The translations under genes were made by a program, and so were the position numbers. Of a stretch of DNA of 18,281 nucleotides, positions 1 through 8,563 are shown piece by piece; positions within the stretch are counted from its first letter, which is position 1; every line of letters begins with the position of its first letter. The notes beneath the pieces are model-generated. The model saw only the letters and a program-made list of their open reading frames with translations, had not been told where the DNA came from and made no database searches. The DNA comes from Cephalothrix spiralis (lineage: Eukaryota; Nemertea; Palaeonemertea; Archinemertea; Cephalotrichidae): assembly GCA_032353305.1 (NCBI GenBank), contig JAUCNG010368927.1, positions 1 to 18,281 on the forward strand, given 5' to 3'.

Positions 1-224
1 TTTAAATTTACCTCGGTGAATACTTCATATCTCGTGGTATAATTCGGCATATCCCTCGGGTTACCATCAAATAACTGAATATTATTATCTAAGTCTTATA
101 AAAGAAAGGAGCCCCGGTGCTTTTTCGAAATGCCGCTTCGCAATTTCTCAAAGCTCCCAGCGTTTTTACTCGTTTTATTCGCCTCAACTATTGTTCGTTG
201 AAGTCTACAAAACGGTTTTTGACT
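1..224. other. Non-coding left edge
   Basis: No convincing open frame. The first 60 bases contain a CTCG/TCGG-rich stretch (ACCTCGGTGAATA, CGGCATATCCCTCGGG) that looks like a fragment of a dispersed repeat, but there is no second copy here to prove it. Confidence 0.3.
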
Positions 225-960
225 TACATGCACTAAGACACTTCGGAATGGCAGCACATAACAGCACAGTTTCATTGAACATGTTTACACGATGAATGTT
301 TATCAAGATACATTGAATTCTTTGAAATGTCTACCATTTACAACGAGGCAGCATGAAATAGCATAGTTTTGTTGAATGTATATTTAAATACATGTTTATC
401 CACTATCAATAAATATGGGAAGAAGTAACAGCACCGTTTACAGATCACACGATGTAAAATTTTTATCTCTAATCTATCTATTATAGGCCTACTTTGGAAT
501 GCTCACACTGAGCAGCAAAGTTAACGAATGAATATTCATTACGTTTATCCATTAATCCATTGGACTTTACATATGTACAAATTGACAACACTGTTTGTTG
601 AAATCGGGATCCATTCATCCATAATAAGCAATCAGACACCTCGGAATGTCTATACATGTGTATGATGCAGCACAATTTGATGTATAAACACGATGAAAGA
701 TCATGAAACTTTATCCATCAATCTATTAGACTAAATGTACAAAGCAACATAGAATAGTACAGTTTGGTTGTAAATAACTATTTACAATATGATCCAGTCA
801 TCCATAATCCGCCAGACACTTTGGAATGTCTACATGTATATCAGGCAACAGTTTAATACAACATATTTACACGAAGAAGTTTATCCAATATCAGTTAGAT
901 GCTTTGAAATGAATCATTTAATGCGTATGACAGCATGTAGCAGCAGAGTTCACAGCTCAT
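225..960. repeat. Degenerate tandem array, about nine units of roughly 75-95 bp
   Basis: Diverged copies repeat the same ordered words: CTTTGGAATG-like (241, 320, 492, 641, 819, 902), then a GCAGCACAGTTTG-like stretch, then ACACGATGAA-like (287, 447, 688, 869), then TTTATCCAT-like followed by AATC and AGAC. Copies differ strongly from each other and some lack parts, so this is an old minisatellite-like array. It lies just downstream of the ankyrin kinase gene. No coding potential is seen. Confidence 0.65.
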
Positions 961-1141
961 GCTCGTGATGGGTATATTTTCTGTGGCTCAAAATGTTTCA
1001 GGCATAAGTTGTCCACCACGCGCATATATTTTTCTACAAATTTTGATCATCCAACAATTTTTTTCAACTAAAAACTTGCTTAGATGGTCCAGTAAATTGT
1101 TATAAGTGTTAATTTAATCAATATTCATGCTTTAAACATGA

Positions 1142-1147
1142 TTTATT
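1142..1147 (-). promoter_or_regulatory. Poly(A) signal AATAAA of the ankyrin kinase gene
   Basis: AATAAA on the minus strand starts 14 nt past the TAA stop. If used, the 3' untranslated region would be only a few tens of bases. Confidence 0.6.
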
Positions 1148-1161
1148 GTACAAAAGTCCCC

Positions 1162-4100
1162 TTATAGCCTGCCAGTATATTGGTGAATATAAAAAACAAC
1201 AACACTAGAAATAAAAAATAGACCAATAAAAATACGTAAAAATATGTTAGCTGTAGGCGAATGTCCCTCATCATCTTCATCATCTTCATCTTCATCTTCC
1301 AAGTGGCGAGACGTGTATAGCTCAACTAAGTTGTGTTCCATTGGTTGTATTTCTCCTCGACTTAAAACAGACGATGATGTGCAATCAGCTGACGAATTTT
1401 CTTTATATTTTCGTTTATTTTTAAAAGTTCGTTTCCTCGTACTGTTTTCTGATGAACTTGGCTGCTGAAATGGTTCAAAGGCAACATCTTCAAAGAGATT
1501 CAACTGGGGTTGTATGTAAGATGCACTGAATTTTAACTCTGACGATGAGTTACAATCACTCCTTGCTACTGAGTCCATCAAAGTTAAATCGGGAAGAATT
1601 TGTTGTATTGCAAGTCCACTTGAAGTTGACGGTGATGTGTTAGCCACGGGCGAATATCTTTCATCGTCTTCACCATCCAAGTGGCGAGACGCGTAGGTAT
1701 CACTTAAGTTGGGTAGCATTAGTATTATCTCACTACGACTTGAAACAGACGGTGGTTCGCAATCAGCTGACGAATTTCCTTTGTCTTCTGGTTTAATTTT
1801 AACAGTTCGTTGCCTCGTCCAATTTTCTGATGAAACTAGCTGCGGAAATGGTTCAGATGCAACCTCTTCGACGAAATTCAATTGAGGTTGTACGTAAGAT
1901 GCACTGAATTTTAATTCTGATGCTGGTCTTTCGACTGAGTCCATCAAACTTAAATTGGGAACGATTGGTTGTATTGCAAGTCGACTTGAAGTTGACGGTG
2001 ATGAGTCAGACGTAGGTGAATGTCCTTCATTATAAGGGTCTGCTTTAGTAACTGGTTTTCCATGCACCTGTGTAGATGTGAGAAGGCAAGGGACTGCAAC
2101 GGCATCATCACCATGCAAGTGGCGAGACGTGAAAAGCTCGCTTAAGTTCGGTAGCACTGGTTGTGTTTCTTTTCCACTTGCAATAGACGGTGATGTGCAT
2201 TCAGCTGACACATTTTCTTTGTCTTCAGGTTTTATTTTAACCATAAGTTTCCTCGTCTTATTTTCAGATGCACTTAGCTGCTGAAATGGTTCAGAGGCAA
2301 CTTCTTCGAAGATATTCAACTGAGGTTGGATGTAAGATGCACTGAATTTTGATTCTAATGCTGAGTTCGAAACATTTCTTTCGACTGGTTCAGCGGCAAC
2401 ATCTTCCACGAGATTCAACTGAGGTTGTATGTAAGATGCACTGAATTTTGACCCAGATGAATTGCAAATACTGCTTGCCACTGAGTCCATCAAGTTTAAA
2501 TTTGATGACTTGGATAGTAAAGAAGAAATATCTGGCTGTAGTGGGAAGTATTCATTTTCAATATCTTGCAGTGTTGACCTCGCTACAACAGCAGAAGGAC
2601 GGTTCTGGCGATCTTGGTGCCATAATTCTGCAATAAGATTAATAATTCTATCAGGTAATTGATGGCCGTTGAATTCTGGTCTTCTTCCTGATTTTAACAT
2701 GCTTATTTTTTTCCTTTTACTTGCTTCCTTGTCAAAAGGGGCTGAGTAGTAGTACAGTTTGCCATTCAATATCTCAAATAAAACTAATGCTACAGAGAAA
2801 ATATCCGAGGCAGGTGAGAACACTCTATTATGATGATGAGTTTCAGGGGCAGAATATATTGGCGTTCCTTTAAAATCACCGACGCGTTCTTCATTTAAGT
2901 CTTTCATGATATCGGCAAGTCCGAAGTCACAAAGCTTCGGAACGTTATCATAGCTCATAATAATATTCTGTAGTTTAATATCTTGATGGATGCACTTCTT
3001 TGAATGTATATACGCAAGCCCATTTAGGATATGAATCGCGGTCCGAAGAAAATACTGTAAACTTTTCATGAAATCTATCACAGCCTGACAAGGATTTCTA
3101 TCATGGGCCATTCCGTCAATTATGAAATGTTTCTTCAGATCCTCCTTGCAAAGTTCAGACACAAATTGGAGTACTAGCATTCCTTCGTTTTCAACTATTT
3201 TATGCCCAAAGAATGTTACTAAATTATCATGTTGTAATTCAAGTAAGCACTTGGTTTCATTCCTTAGTAAGTCGACGTCAATATTATCCAGGCTGATATC
3301 GATACATTTAACAGCTATCTCAACTGTTTCATTATTGTACATTTTTGCTTCACCTTTTTTTACTGTCCCGAATGAACCTTCTCCAATATCTTGGCCAACG
3401 GTAAACGAGTTCATTATACTTAAATTGTTTTCTGAAAGCATCATATTCAACAAAAATTGATGAACATCAGTATCTGTGCTTGCGGAATTCGATACAAGTT
3501 CAAAAATCACATTCGCATTACGCTTTTCTTTGATTAGCTGAAAGTATTTTAGGGTAGATTCTATCTCATTATACACATTCGTAAAAGTATTTGGTTCAAA
3601 CTTGCTATCAATTGATTTAATTATGGCTAAACAGTTATCAATATTAGCAGACATTGAGCTGATGTGCGAAATAAAGGCCTGTAAGGAAACGCATAAGGGT
3701 TCACCATGCTCGATTTGTCTAAAACATGCCACAATGTGCCCAGCAGAATATTTAATTTCCAAAATTGATTTCAATTCATTCACTAACCCGTGACTACAAA
3801 AGAACTTGATTCTGATAAAATCCTTCTGACTTATTGCTAATCTTCTGTTTAATGCCAAGGAAAGTCTCTTTAATGCCCTTTTCAGTACTGTAGGATTGTC
3901 ATCGGAACGTTCGGGCCAAATCTCCAAAAGTAAGCCAACAATTTCTTCACTACCATTCCGAAGAGAAATTGCCAATGCAGTCAAGACTTCATGCTGAAAA
4001 ACCTTGTTCTTTGATACTTCTTGATGTTCAATAAAAAATTTAACAATATTGATATTTCCACTAGAAACGGCATGGATAAAAGGGGTCATTCCACATTCAT

Positions 4101-7100
4101 CTCTTTGAAGGATATTTAAACCACTTTTAAGAAAATGTTTAACAGAATCAAGATTTCCAATATGAGCTGCTCCGTGCAATGGAAATCGATGAAACGATTT
4201 TTCCAGAAGTAAGTTTATGACACCTGTCGTGGCACCTATTTGATTAGCATACTCTAAAGGGGATTTATCATTTTTATCTTTTTGATGCACATTTGATCCT
4301 TTGTCAATCAAGAACCGTAATGCATCTAATGCATCTGATTCAATTGCAAAAAACAAAGCAGTCATTCCGTCTCTATCAGCATGGTTAATGTCTAATCCGT
4401 TATCAATAAGATACTGAAGAATATCAATGTTTCCCTCCGAAGCTGCCTCAAAAAGCACAGTTTGGTTGTAGTTATTTAAATGATGGATGTCCGATCCATC
4501 TCTCTTAAGAAAATCAACTACATCAACCTTTTCTGATTTGACAGCCCACCACAAAGCAGTTTTTCCATCGTTATTAACACGATGAATGTCTAATCCGTTA
4601 TCAATAAGATACTGAAGAATGTCAATATTTCCCACAAAAGCTGCATAAAAAAGCACAGTCTGGTTGTCAAATGCTACATGATGGATGTCCGATCCATCTC
4701 TCTTAAGAAAATCAACTACATCAACCTTTTCTGATTTGACAGCCCACCACAAAGCAGATGTTTCATCTTTATCAACATGATGAATGTCTAACCCTTCATC
4801 AATAAGATACCGAAGAATATCAATATTTCCCTCATAAGCCGCATAAAAAAGCACGGTTTGGTTGTGATTAGCAACATGATTGATGTCCGATCCTTTTTCT
4901 TTAAGGAAATCAACTACATCAACCTTTCCCGAAATAACAGCCAACCACAAAGCAGTTCTTCCCTCGTTATCAACATGATGAATATCTATTCCGTTATCAA
5001 TAAGATACTGAAGAATGTCAATATTCCCCCCCAAAGCTGCGTGAAAAAGCACAGTCTGATGGTTGTAAAATGCTTCATGATTGATGTCCAATCCCTTTAT
5101 TGTAAGAAATTTAACTACATCAATTTTCCCTGATTGAACAGCATACCACAAAGCAGTATATCCTTTTTGAGCAACATGATGAATATCTAATCCATTATCT
5201 ATAAGATACTGAAGAATGTCAATATTCCCCTCGAAAGCTGCGTGAAAAAGCACAGTTTCGTAATCATTATTTACATGCTTGATGTCTGATCCTGTACTTT
5301 TAAAAAAATCAACTACATCAACCTTATTTGAAATAACAGCATCCCACAAAGCAATTCTTCCTGCTTCATCAACATGATGAATGTCTAATCCGTGATCAAT
5401 AAAATACCGAAGAATAGCAATATTTCCCTCAGAAGCCGCATAAAAAAGCACAGTTTGGTTGAAAATATTAACATGATTGATGTCCGATCCTTTACTTTTA
5501 AGAAAATCAACTACATTCACCTTTCCTGATTGAACAGCATACCACAAAGCTGTATGACCATGTTCATCAACATGATGAATGTCTAATTCTTTATCAATAA
5601 GATACTGAAGAATGTCAATATTCCCCTTCCAAGCTGCACGAAAAAGCACAATTCGGTTGTAATTATCTACACAATTGATTTTCAATCCTATTCTTCTAAA
5701 AATGTCAACTAAATCTACTCTTCCCGATTCAACAACAGTCCACAAACAGGGGCATTTGTTATCAATAAGGTACTGACAGAAATTTTCTGGCTTACACAAC
5801 TTTCCTAGATCAATACCTATGTTGTTTGGATCATTTGAAAAATAAATCAAAGTCCTATCATCTAAATCAAGAAAATTAACTATTAATCCGTTATCAGTAA
5901 AATACTGAAAAATATCAATATCAAAAGCTGCATTATTTGCGTTTTCATTTTTCACTTGATTGATGTCCGATCCTTCTCTTTCGAGGAAATCAACTACATC
6001 AACCTTTGCTGACTGAACAGCATACCGCATAACAGTGTTTCCATCTTCATCCACATGATGAATGTCTAATCCGTTATTAATAAGATACTGTAGAATGCGA
6101 ATATTCTCTTCAAAAGCTGCTTGAAAAATCAAAGTTTGTTTGTAATTATTTTCATGATTGATATCTGATCCTACTCTTTTAAGAAAATCAACTACATACC
6201 ATTTTCCTGATCCAACAGCATCCCACAAAGCAGTATTTCCATCTTCATCAACATGATCAATATCTAATCCATTATCTATAAGATACTGAAGAATGTCAAT
6301 ATTCCCCTCGAAAGCTGCGTGAAAAAGCACAGTTTCGTAATCATTATTTACATGCTTGATGTCTGATCCTGCTTTTTTAAGAAAATCAACTACATCAACC
6401 TTTCCTGATCCAACAGCATCCCACAAAGCAGTTTTTCCATCTTTATCAACATGATCAATATCTAATCCATTATCTATAAGATACTGAAGAATGTCAATAT
6501 TCCCCTCAAAAGCTGCGTAAAATATCACAGTTTCGTTATCATTATTTACATGCATGATGTCCGATCCTTCTCTTTTAAGAAAATCAACTACATCAGCATT
6601 TGCTGTCTGAACAGCACACCACAGAGCAGTTTTGCCATCATTATCAACATGATCAATATCTAATCCATTATCTATAAGATACTGAAGAATGTCAATATTT
6701 CCCTCAGAAGCTGCATAAAAAAGCAAAGTTTGGTTGCAATTATTTACATGATTAATAGCTGATCCTACTTTTATAAGAAAATCAACTACATCACGTTTCC
6801 CTGATACAACAGCATCCCATAAAGCAGTATTTCCATCTTCATCAACATGATGAATATCTAATCCGTTATCAATAAGATAGTGAAGCATGTAATTATTTCC
6901 CGTCAAAGCTGCAGAAAAAAACACAGTTTCGTTGTCATTATTTACATGCTTGATGTCCGATCCTTCTCTTTTAAGAAAATCAACTGCATCAACCCTTCCT
7001 GATATAACGGCATACCATAAAGCAGTATTCCCATCTTGATCAACATGATGAATGTCTAATTCTTTATCAATAAGATACTTTAGAATGTCAACATTTCCTT

Positions 7101-7338
7101 TTAAGGCTGCTTTAAACAGTACAGTTTGGTTAATTTTATTAACATGATGAATTGTGAATCCATTATCATTAAGATGACTAACAATTTCAAAATTTCCACC
7201 TTTAGCTGCATGAAACAATGCAGTCTCACCATTTTCATCTTCATAATCTATTTCCAACAGTTTATCATGTAAAAGATATTTTACAATATCGATATCTCCA
7301 TGATAAGCTGCGATAAACAACTCTGATTGTTTTTCCAT
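1162..7338 (-). CDS. Giant ankyrin-repeat protein kinase with repeated tail and C-terminal membrane anchor (2058 aa, single exon)
   Basis: One open frame from ATG (7336-7338) to TAA (1162-1164). An in-frame TGA at 7354-7356, 18 nt before the ATG, makes this the first usable start unless an exon is spliced in upstream. Order of parts: ankyrin repeats about residues 1-1110; an unrecognised helical linker 1110-1310; a protein kinase domain 1311-1600; a Ser-rich tail with repeats 1605-2030; an acidic run 2014-2024; a hydrophobic segment about 2036-2051 followed by seven residues. The kinase has a glycine loop GEGSFGTV (1319-1326), K1344, E1361, HQD (1451-1453), DFG (1471-1473) and APE (1497-1499). 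By family knowledge this resembles TKL/RIPK-type kinases, but RIPK4 and ANKK1 carry ankyrins after the kinase, and TNNI3K, with ankyrins first, lacks the repeated tail and anchor. The tail anchor implies that both ankyrins and kinase face the cytosol (inference). No symbol is assigned because orthology is not clear. Confidence 0.9.
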   Translation of the reverse strand: MEKQSELFIAAYHGDIDIVKYLLHDKLLEIDYEDENGETALFHAAKGGNFEIVSHLNDNGFTIHHVNKINQTVLFKAALKGNVDILKYLIDKELDIHHVDQDGNTALWYAVISGRVDAVDFLKREGSDIKHVNNDNETVFFSAALTGNNYMLHYLIDNGLDIHHVDEDGNTALWDAVVSGKRDVVDFLIKVGSAINHVNNCNQTLLFYAASEGNIDILQYLIDNGLDIDHVDNDGKTALWCAVQTANADVVDFLKREGSDIMHVNNDNETVIFYAAFEGNIDILQYLIDNGLDIDHVDKDGKTALWDAVGSGKVDVVDFLKKAGSDIKHVNNDYETVLFHAAFEGNIDILQYLIDNGLDIDHVDEDGNTALWDAVGSGKWYVVDFLKRVGSDINHENNYKQTLIFQAAFEENIRILQYLINNGLDIHHVDEDGNTVMRYAVQSAKVDVVDFLEREGSDINQVKNENANNAAFDIDIFQYFTDNGLIVNFLDLDDRTLIYFSNDPNNIGIDLGKLCKPENFCQYLIDNKCPCLWTVVESGRVDLVDIFRRIGLKINCVDNYNRIVLFRAAWKGNIDILQYLIDKELDIHHVDEHGHTALWYAVQSGKVNVVDFLKSKGSDINHVNIFNQTVLFYAASEGNIAILRYFIDHGLDIHHVDEAGRIALWDAVISNKVDVVDFFKSTGSDIKHVNNDYETVLFHAAFEGNIDILQYLIDNGLDIHHVAQKGYTALWYAVQSGKIDVVKFLTIKGLDINHEAFYNHQTVLFHAALGGNIDILQYLIDNGIDIHHVDNEGRTALWLAVISGKVDVVDFLKEKGSDINHVANHNQTVLFYAAYEGNIDILRYLIDEGLDIHHVDKDETSALWWAVKSEKVDVVDFLKRDGSDIHHVAFDNQTVLFYAAFVGNIDILQYLIDNGLDIHRVNNDGKTALWWAVKSEKVDVVDFLKRDGSDIHHLNNYNQTVLFEAASEGNIDILQYLIDNGLDINHADRDGMTALFFAIESDALDALRFLIDKGSNVHQKDKNDKSPLEYANQIGATTGVINLLLEKSFHRFPLHGAAHIGNLDSVKHFLKSGLNILQRDECGMTPFIHAVSSGNINIVKFFIEHQEVSKNKVFQHEVLTALAISLRNGSEEIVGLLLEIWPERSDDNPTVLKRALKRLSLALNRRLAISQKDFIRIKFFCSHGLVNELKSILEIKYSAGHIVACFRQIEHGEPLCVSLQAFISHISSMSANIDNCLAIIKSIDSKFEPNTFTNVYNEIESTLKYFQLIKEKRNANVIFELVSNSASTDTDVHQFLLNMMLSENNLSIMNSFTVGQDIGEGSFGTVKKGEAKMYNNETVEIAVKCIDISLDNIDVDLLRNETKCLLELQHDNLVTFFGHKIVENEGMLVLQFVSELCKEDLKKHFIIDGMAHDRNPCQAVIDFMKSLQYFLRTAIHILNGLAYIHSKKCIHQDIKLQNIIMSYDNVPKLCDFGLADIMKDLNEERVGDFKGTPIYSAPETHHHNRVFSPASDIFSVALVLFEILNGKLYYYSAPFDKEASKRKKISMLKSGRRPEFNGHQLPDRIINLIAELWHQDRQNRPSAVVARSTLQDIENEYFPLQPDISSLLSKSSNLNLMDSVASSICNSSGSKFSASYIQPQLNLVEDVAAEPVERNVSNSALESKFSASYIQPQLNIFEEVASEPFQQLSASENKTRKLMVKIKPEDKENVSAECTSPSIASGKETQPVLPNLSELFTSRHLHGDDAVAVPCLLTSTQVHGKPVTKADPYNEGHSPTSDSSPSTSSRLAIQPIVPNLSLMDSVERPASELKFSASYVQPQLNFVEEVASEPFPQLVSSENWTRQRTVKIKPEDKGNSSADCEPPSVSSRSEIILMLPNLSDTYASRHLDGEDDERYSPVANTSPSTSSGLAIQQILPDLTLMDSVARSDCNSSSELKFSASYIQPQLNLFEDVAFEPFQQPSSSENSTRKRTFKNKRKYKENSSADCTSSSVLSRGEIQPMEHNLVELYTSRHLEDEDEDDEDDEGHSPTANIFLRIFIGLFFISSVVVFYIHQYTGRL
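1189..1299 (-). other. Acidic run and C-terminal tail anchor of the ankyrin kinase
   Basis: Residues 2014-2024 are a run of Asp and Glu encoded by a GAT/GAA triplet repeat (1267-1299), which is prone to slippage. Residues about 2032-2051 are hydrophobic (IGLFFISSVVVFY core) and flanked by an arginine at 2035. Only seven residues follow (HQYTGRL). There is no N-terminal signal peptide, so the protein fits a tail-anchored membrane protein inserted after translation. Target membrane (ER, mitochondrial outer membrane or other) cannot be decided. Confidence 0.75.
1249..2526 (-). repeat. Internal tail repeats with four KFSASY[IV]QPQLN motifs
   Basis: After the kinase, the Ser/Pro/Glu-rich and presumably disordered tail contains KFSASYxQPQLN at residues 1631-1642, 1664-1675, 1810-1821 and 1936-1947. 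Around them a larger unit of roughly 125-150 residues recurs about three times. In order it holds LMDSVA-like, KFSASYxQPQLN, a (V/I)(E/F)E(D/E)VAxEPF stretch, a basic TRKRTxK patch, a NSSADC-like stretch, TSRHL and GHSPT. The first copy is truncated, so two motifs lie close together. The even conservation of the motif against a drifting background suggests a docking or modification site used in multiple copies. I do not recognise the motif. Confidence 0.85.
2539..3408 (-). other. Protein kinase domain with non-RD catalytic loop (HQD)
   Basis: Residues 1311-1600 of the ankyrin kinase. All core catalytic elements are visible: the glycine loop, ATP-binding lysine in AVK (K1344), helix C glutamate in NET (E1361), catalytic aspartate in HQDIKLQN (D1453, N1458), DFG (D1471) and GTPIYSAPE. 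The usual arginine before the catalytic aspartate is glutamine, so it is a non-RD kinase, expected not to need classic activation-loop phosphorylation. The subdomain IX motif reads SDIFSVA rather than DVWSLG, and subdomain XI is present (QNRPSA). It is probably catalytically active. The closest feel is TKL/RIPK-like, judged by eye only. Confidence 0.88.
4039..7338 (-). repeat. Ankyrin repeat array built from 66-aa (198-bp) alternating dimers
   Basis: About 33 repeats of 33 residues fill residues 1-1100. From residue 67 two types alternate. Type A reads like NQTVLFxAAxEGNIDILQYL and ends LDIHHV; type B reads like DGxTALWxAVxSGKVDVVDF and ends GSDIxHV. The true repeat unit is therefore a 198-bp A+B dimer. 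TALW replaces the usual TPLH of ankyrin consensus in type B. The array splits into residues 1-462, a degenerate stretch 463-557, and a regular block 558-1053, followed by two less regular repeats. Several units are almost identical in DNA, which points to recent unequal exchange or gene conversion. The array probably forms a long curved protein-binding solenoid (family knowledge). Confidence 0.95.
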
Positions 7339-7872
7339 TTGTATTGAGTCGAGTCATCAAATGTTATTTAATATAAGTTTTAACTGGACACAAAACATAT
7401 CCAAAAGTTGCAATATTTATCACAAATAAACCCATACAAGTGTATGTTGTTTTAAACAATGTCTTATCAAAAACAAATATCGTTTAAAAGCCACAGAAAA
7501 AACGCCTATCGCAGTATTTCCCAATTGTAATATCATCAAGTGCACATACCTAAATTTAAAACCGATAGGTCACAAGATTTGTCAGACACATTTATCTTAC
7601 AAATAGGACTTTAGACTACAAGCGGTATAAACGTCTCCAGTTCTTTATTTTCAATGACTTTGAGAAAGTATGATTATTATCTACGCAACACTTTTTGGTC
7701 CCATGATCAAGATGGAGATGTAAATTCAATGAAATATTTTCTTTAACAATAAAAACAAGACGTACTCTTGGTATATCAACTTATAATTGCCAACAAAACG
7801 AAACTAAAACCTTACAAAACATAATTTCAGATTATATCAGGTGGGCCTCTATATTCTACCCGCTTTAATATT

Positions 7873-7898
7873 ACCATAAACTGATCATCTATAAACAA
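7873..7898. repeat. Short dispersed repeat shared with 14480-14505
   Basis: ACCATAAACTGATCATC followed by one variable base and ATAAACAA occurs here and at 14480-14505, 25 of 26 identical, in the same orientation. Probably a conserved fragment of a mobile element. Confidence 0.55.
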
Positions 7899-7941
7899 GC
7901 AACTTGCATAAATACACGGTATAATGCAGTACCGAAGAATG

Positions 7942-8038
7942 CCACCTGGGATTTTTTTAAACTCTCTATGTGATCATGAAAGGTACAGAAACTATATCGT
8001 AAACTTCTTGACCTCTGTCTATAAATAATCCCAGGTGG
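7942..8038. repeat. Inverted repeat, 12-bp perfect arms
   Basis: CCACCTGGGATT at 7942-7953 is matched by its reverse complement at 8027-8038, with 73 bp between. Similarity continues imperfectly a few bases on both sides of the arms (a T-rich inner flank). It could be a small non-autonomous DNA transposon. No clear flanking duplication was found. Confidence 0.5.
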
Positions 8039-8563
8039 AACGTTCATGGATGAATAATCTGTAGGAAAATAGTATTGTCAATCTCGAAGATGCTTGTTTA
8101 TTACAGATATTTTACTTGTAGTGGGAGAATGGTGTTCTTAATAGTGTGCCAAAGTTTAATTTTTATATCGAGTTTTTATGTTATGTCAATTTGCACAACT
8201 TACGTTAAAAAACTGCACATAGAATGACGTTAAAAATTTCGTGTGAATCGGTGCACAATATTTCAATTTAACCCGTAGTTTATAAAACAGAAAAGCTTTC
8301 GGCTTCATATCTTAGTTTGATATTACAATGTGTTTTCTCTCAGTAGTATAATTTGCAGAATCGTATCTCGACGGAATTTACTACGATAGTAAATGAAATT
8401 GACCAATCAAAAGAAGAAAATATCTTATCAGGCGCTTTTTTCATGAAACAATGTCGTCAGTATACATTCGAATAATTAAAAAAAGAATTATGTCGACGTT
8501 AAACATACGAGTTCATCGAAACATCCAAAAGTACCGCAATGACGAACCTGAAATGGTGAATTC

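Larger units (their letters stand above)
7357..8560. other. Upstream non-coding region of the ankyrin kinase gene
   Basis: AT-rich, with no frame that looks coding on either strand. It must hold the promoter of the minus-strand ankyrin kinase unless an upstream untranslated exon exists. A TATA-like ACTTATATTAAAT stretch lies about 25-40 nt before the ATG on the minus strand, which would give an extremely short leader, so I do not call it a promoter. It contains an inverted repeat at 7942-8038. Confidence 0.4.

Noticed and set aside
481-675. Minus-strand 64-codon frame
   Set aside because: Falls inside the degenerate tandem array; composition looks random and no domain is recognisable.
1143-1325. 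Minus-strand 60-codon frame rich in Met and Lys then hydrophobic
   Set aside because: Out-of-frame shadow of the acidic tract and membrane anchor of the ankyrin kinase.
1244-5133. Several plus-strand open frames of 62-112 codons (for example 1244-1468, 2078-2284, 3122-3460, 4858-5133)
   Set aside because: All are antisense to the ankyrin kinase frame. Their low-complexity or repeated sequence simply mirrors its repeats.
1162-7338. Bacterial (Wolbachia-type) or viral origin suggested by the ankyrin richness and lack of introns
   Set aside because: Codon and base composition match the surroundings, the neighbour is a clear animal gene, and an animal-type poly(A) signal follows. No other bacterial or viral gene is present.
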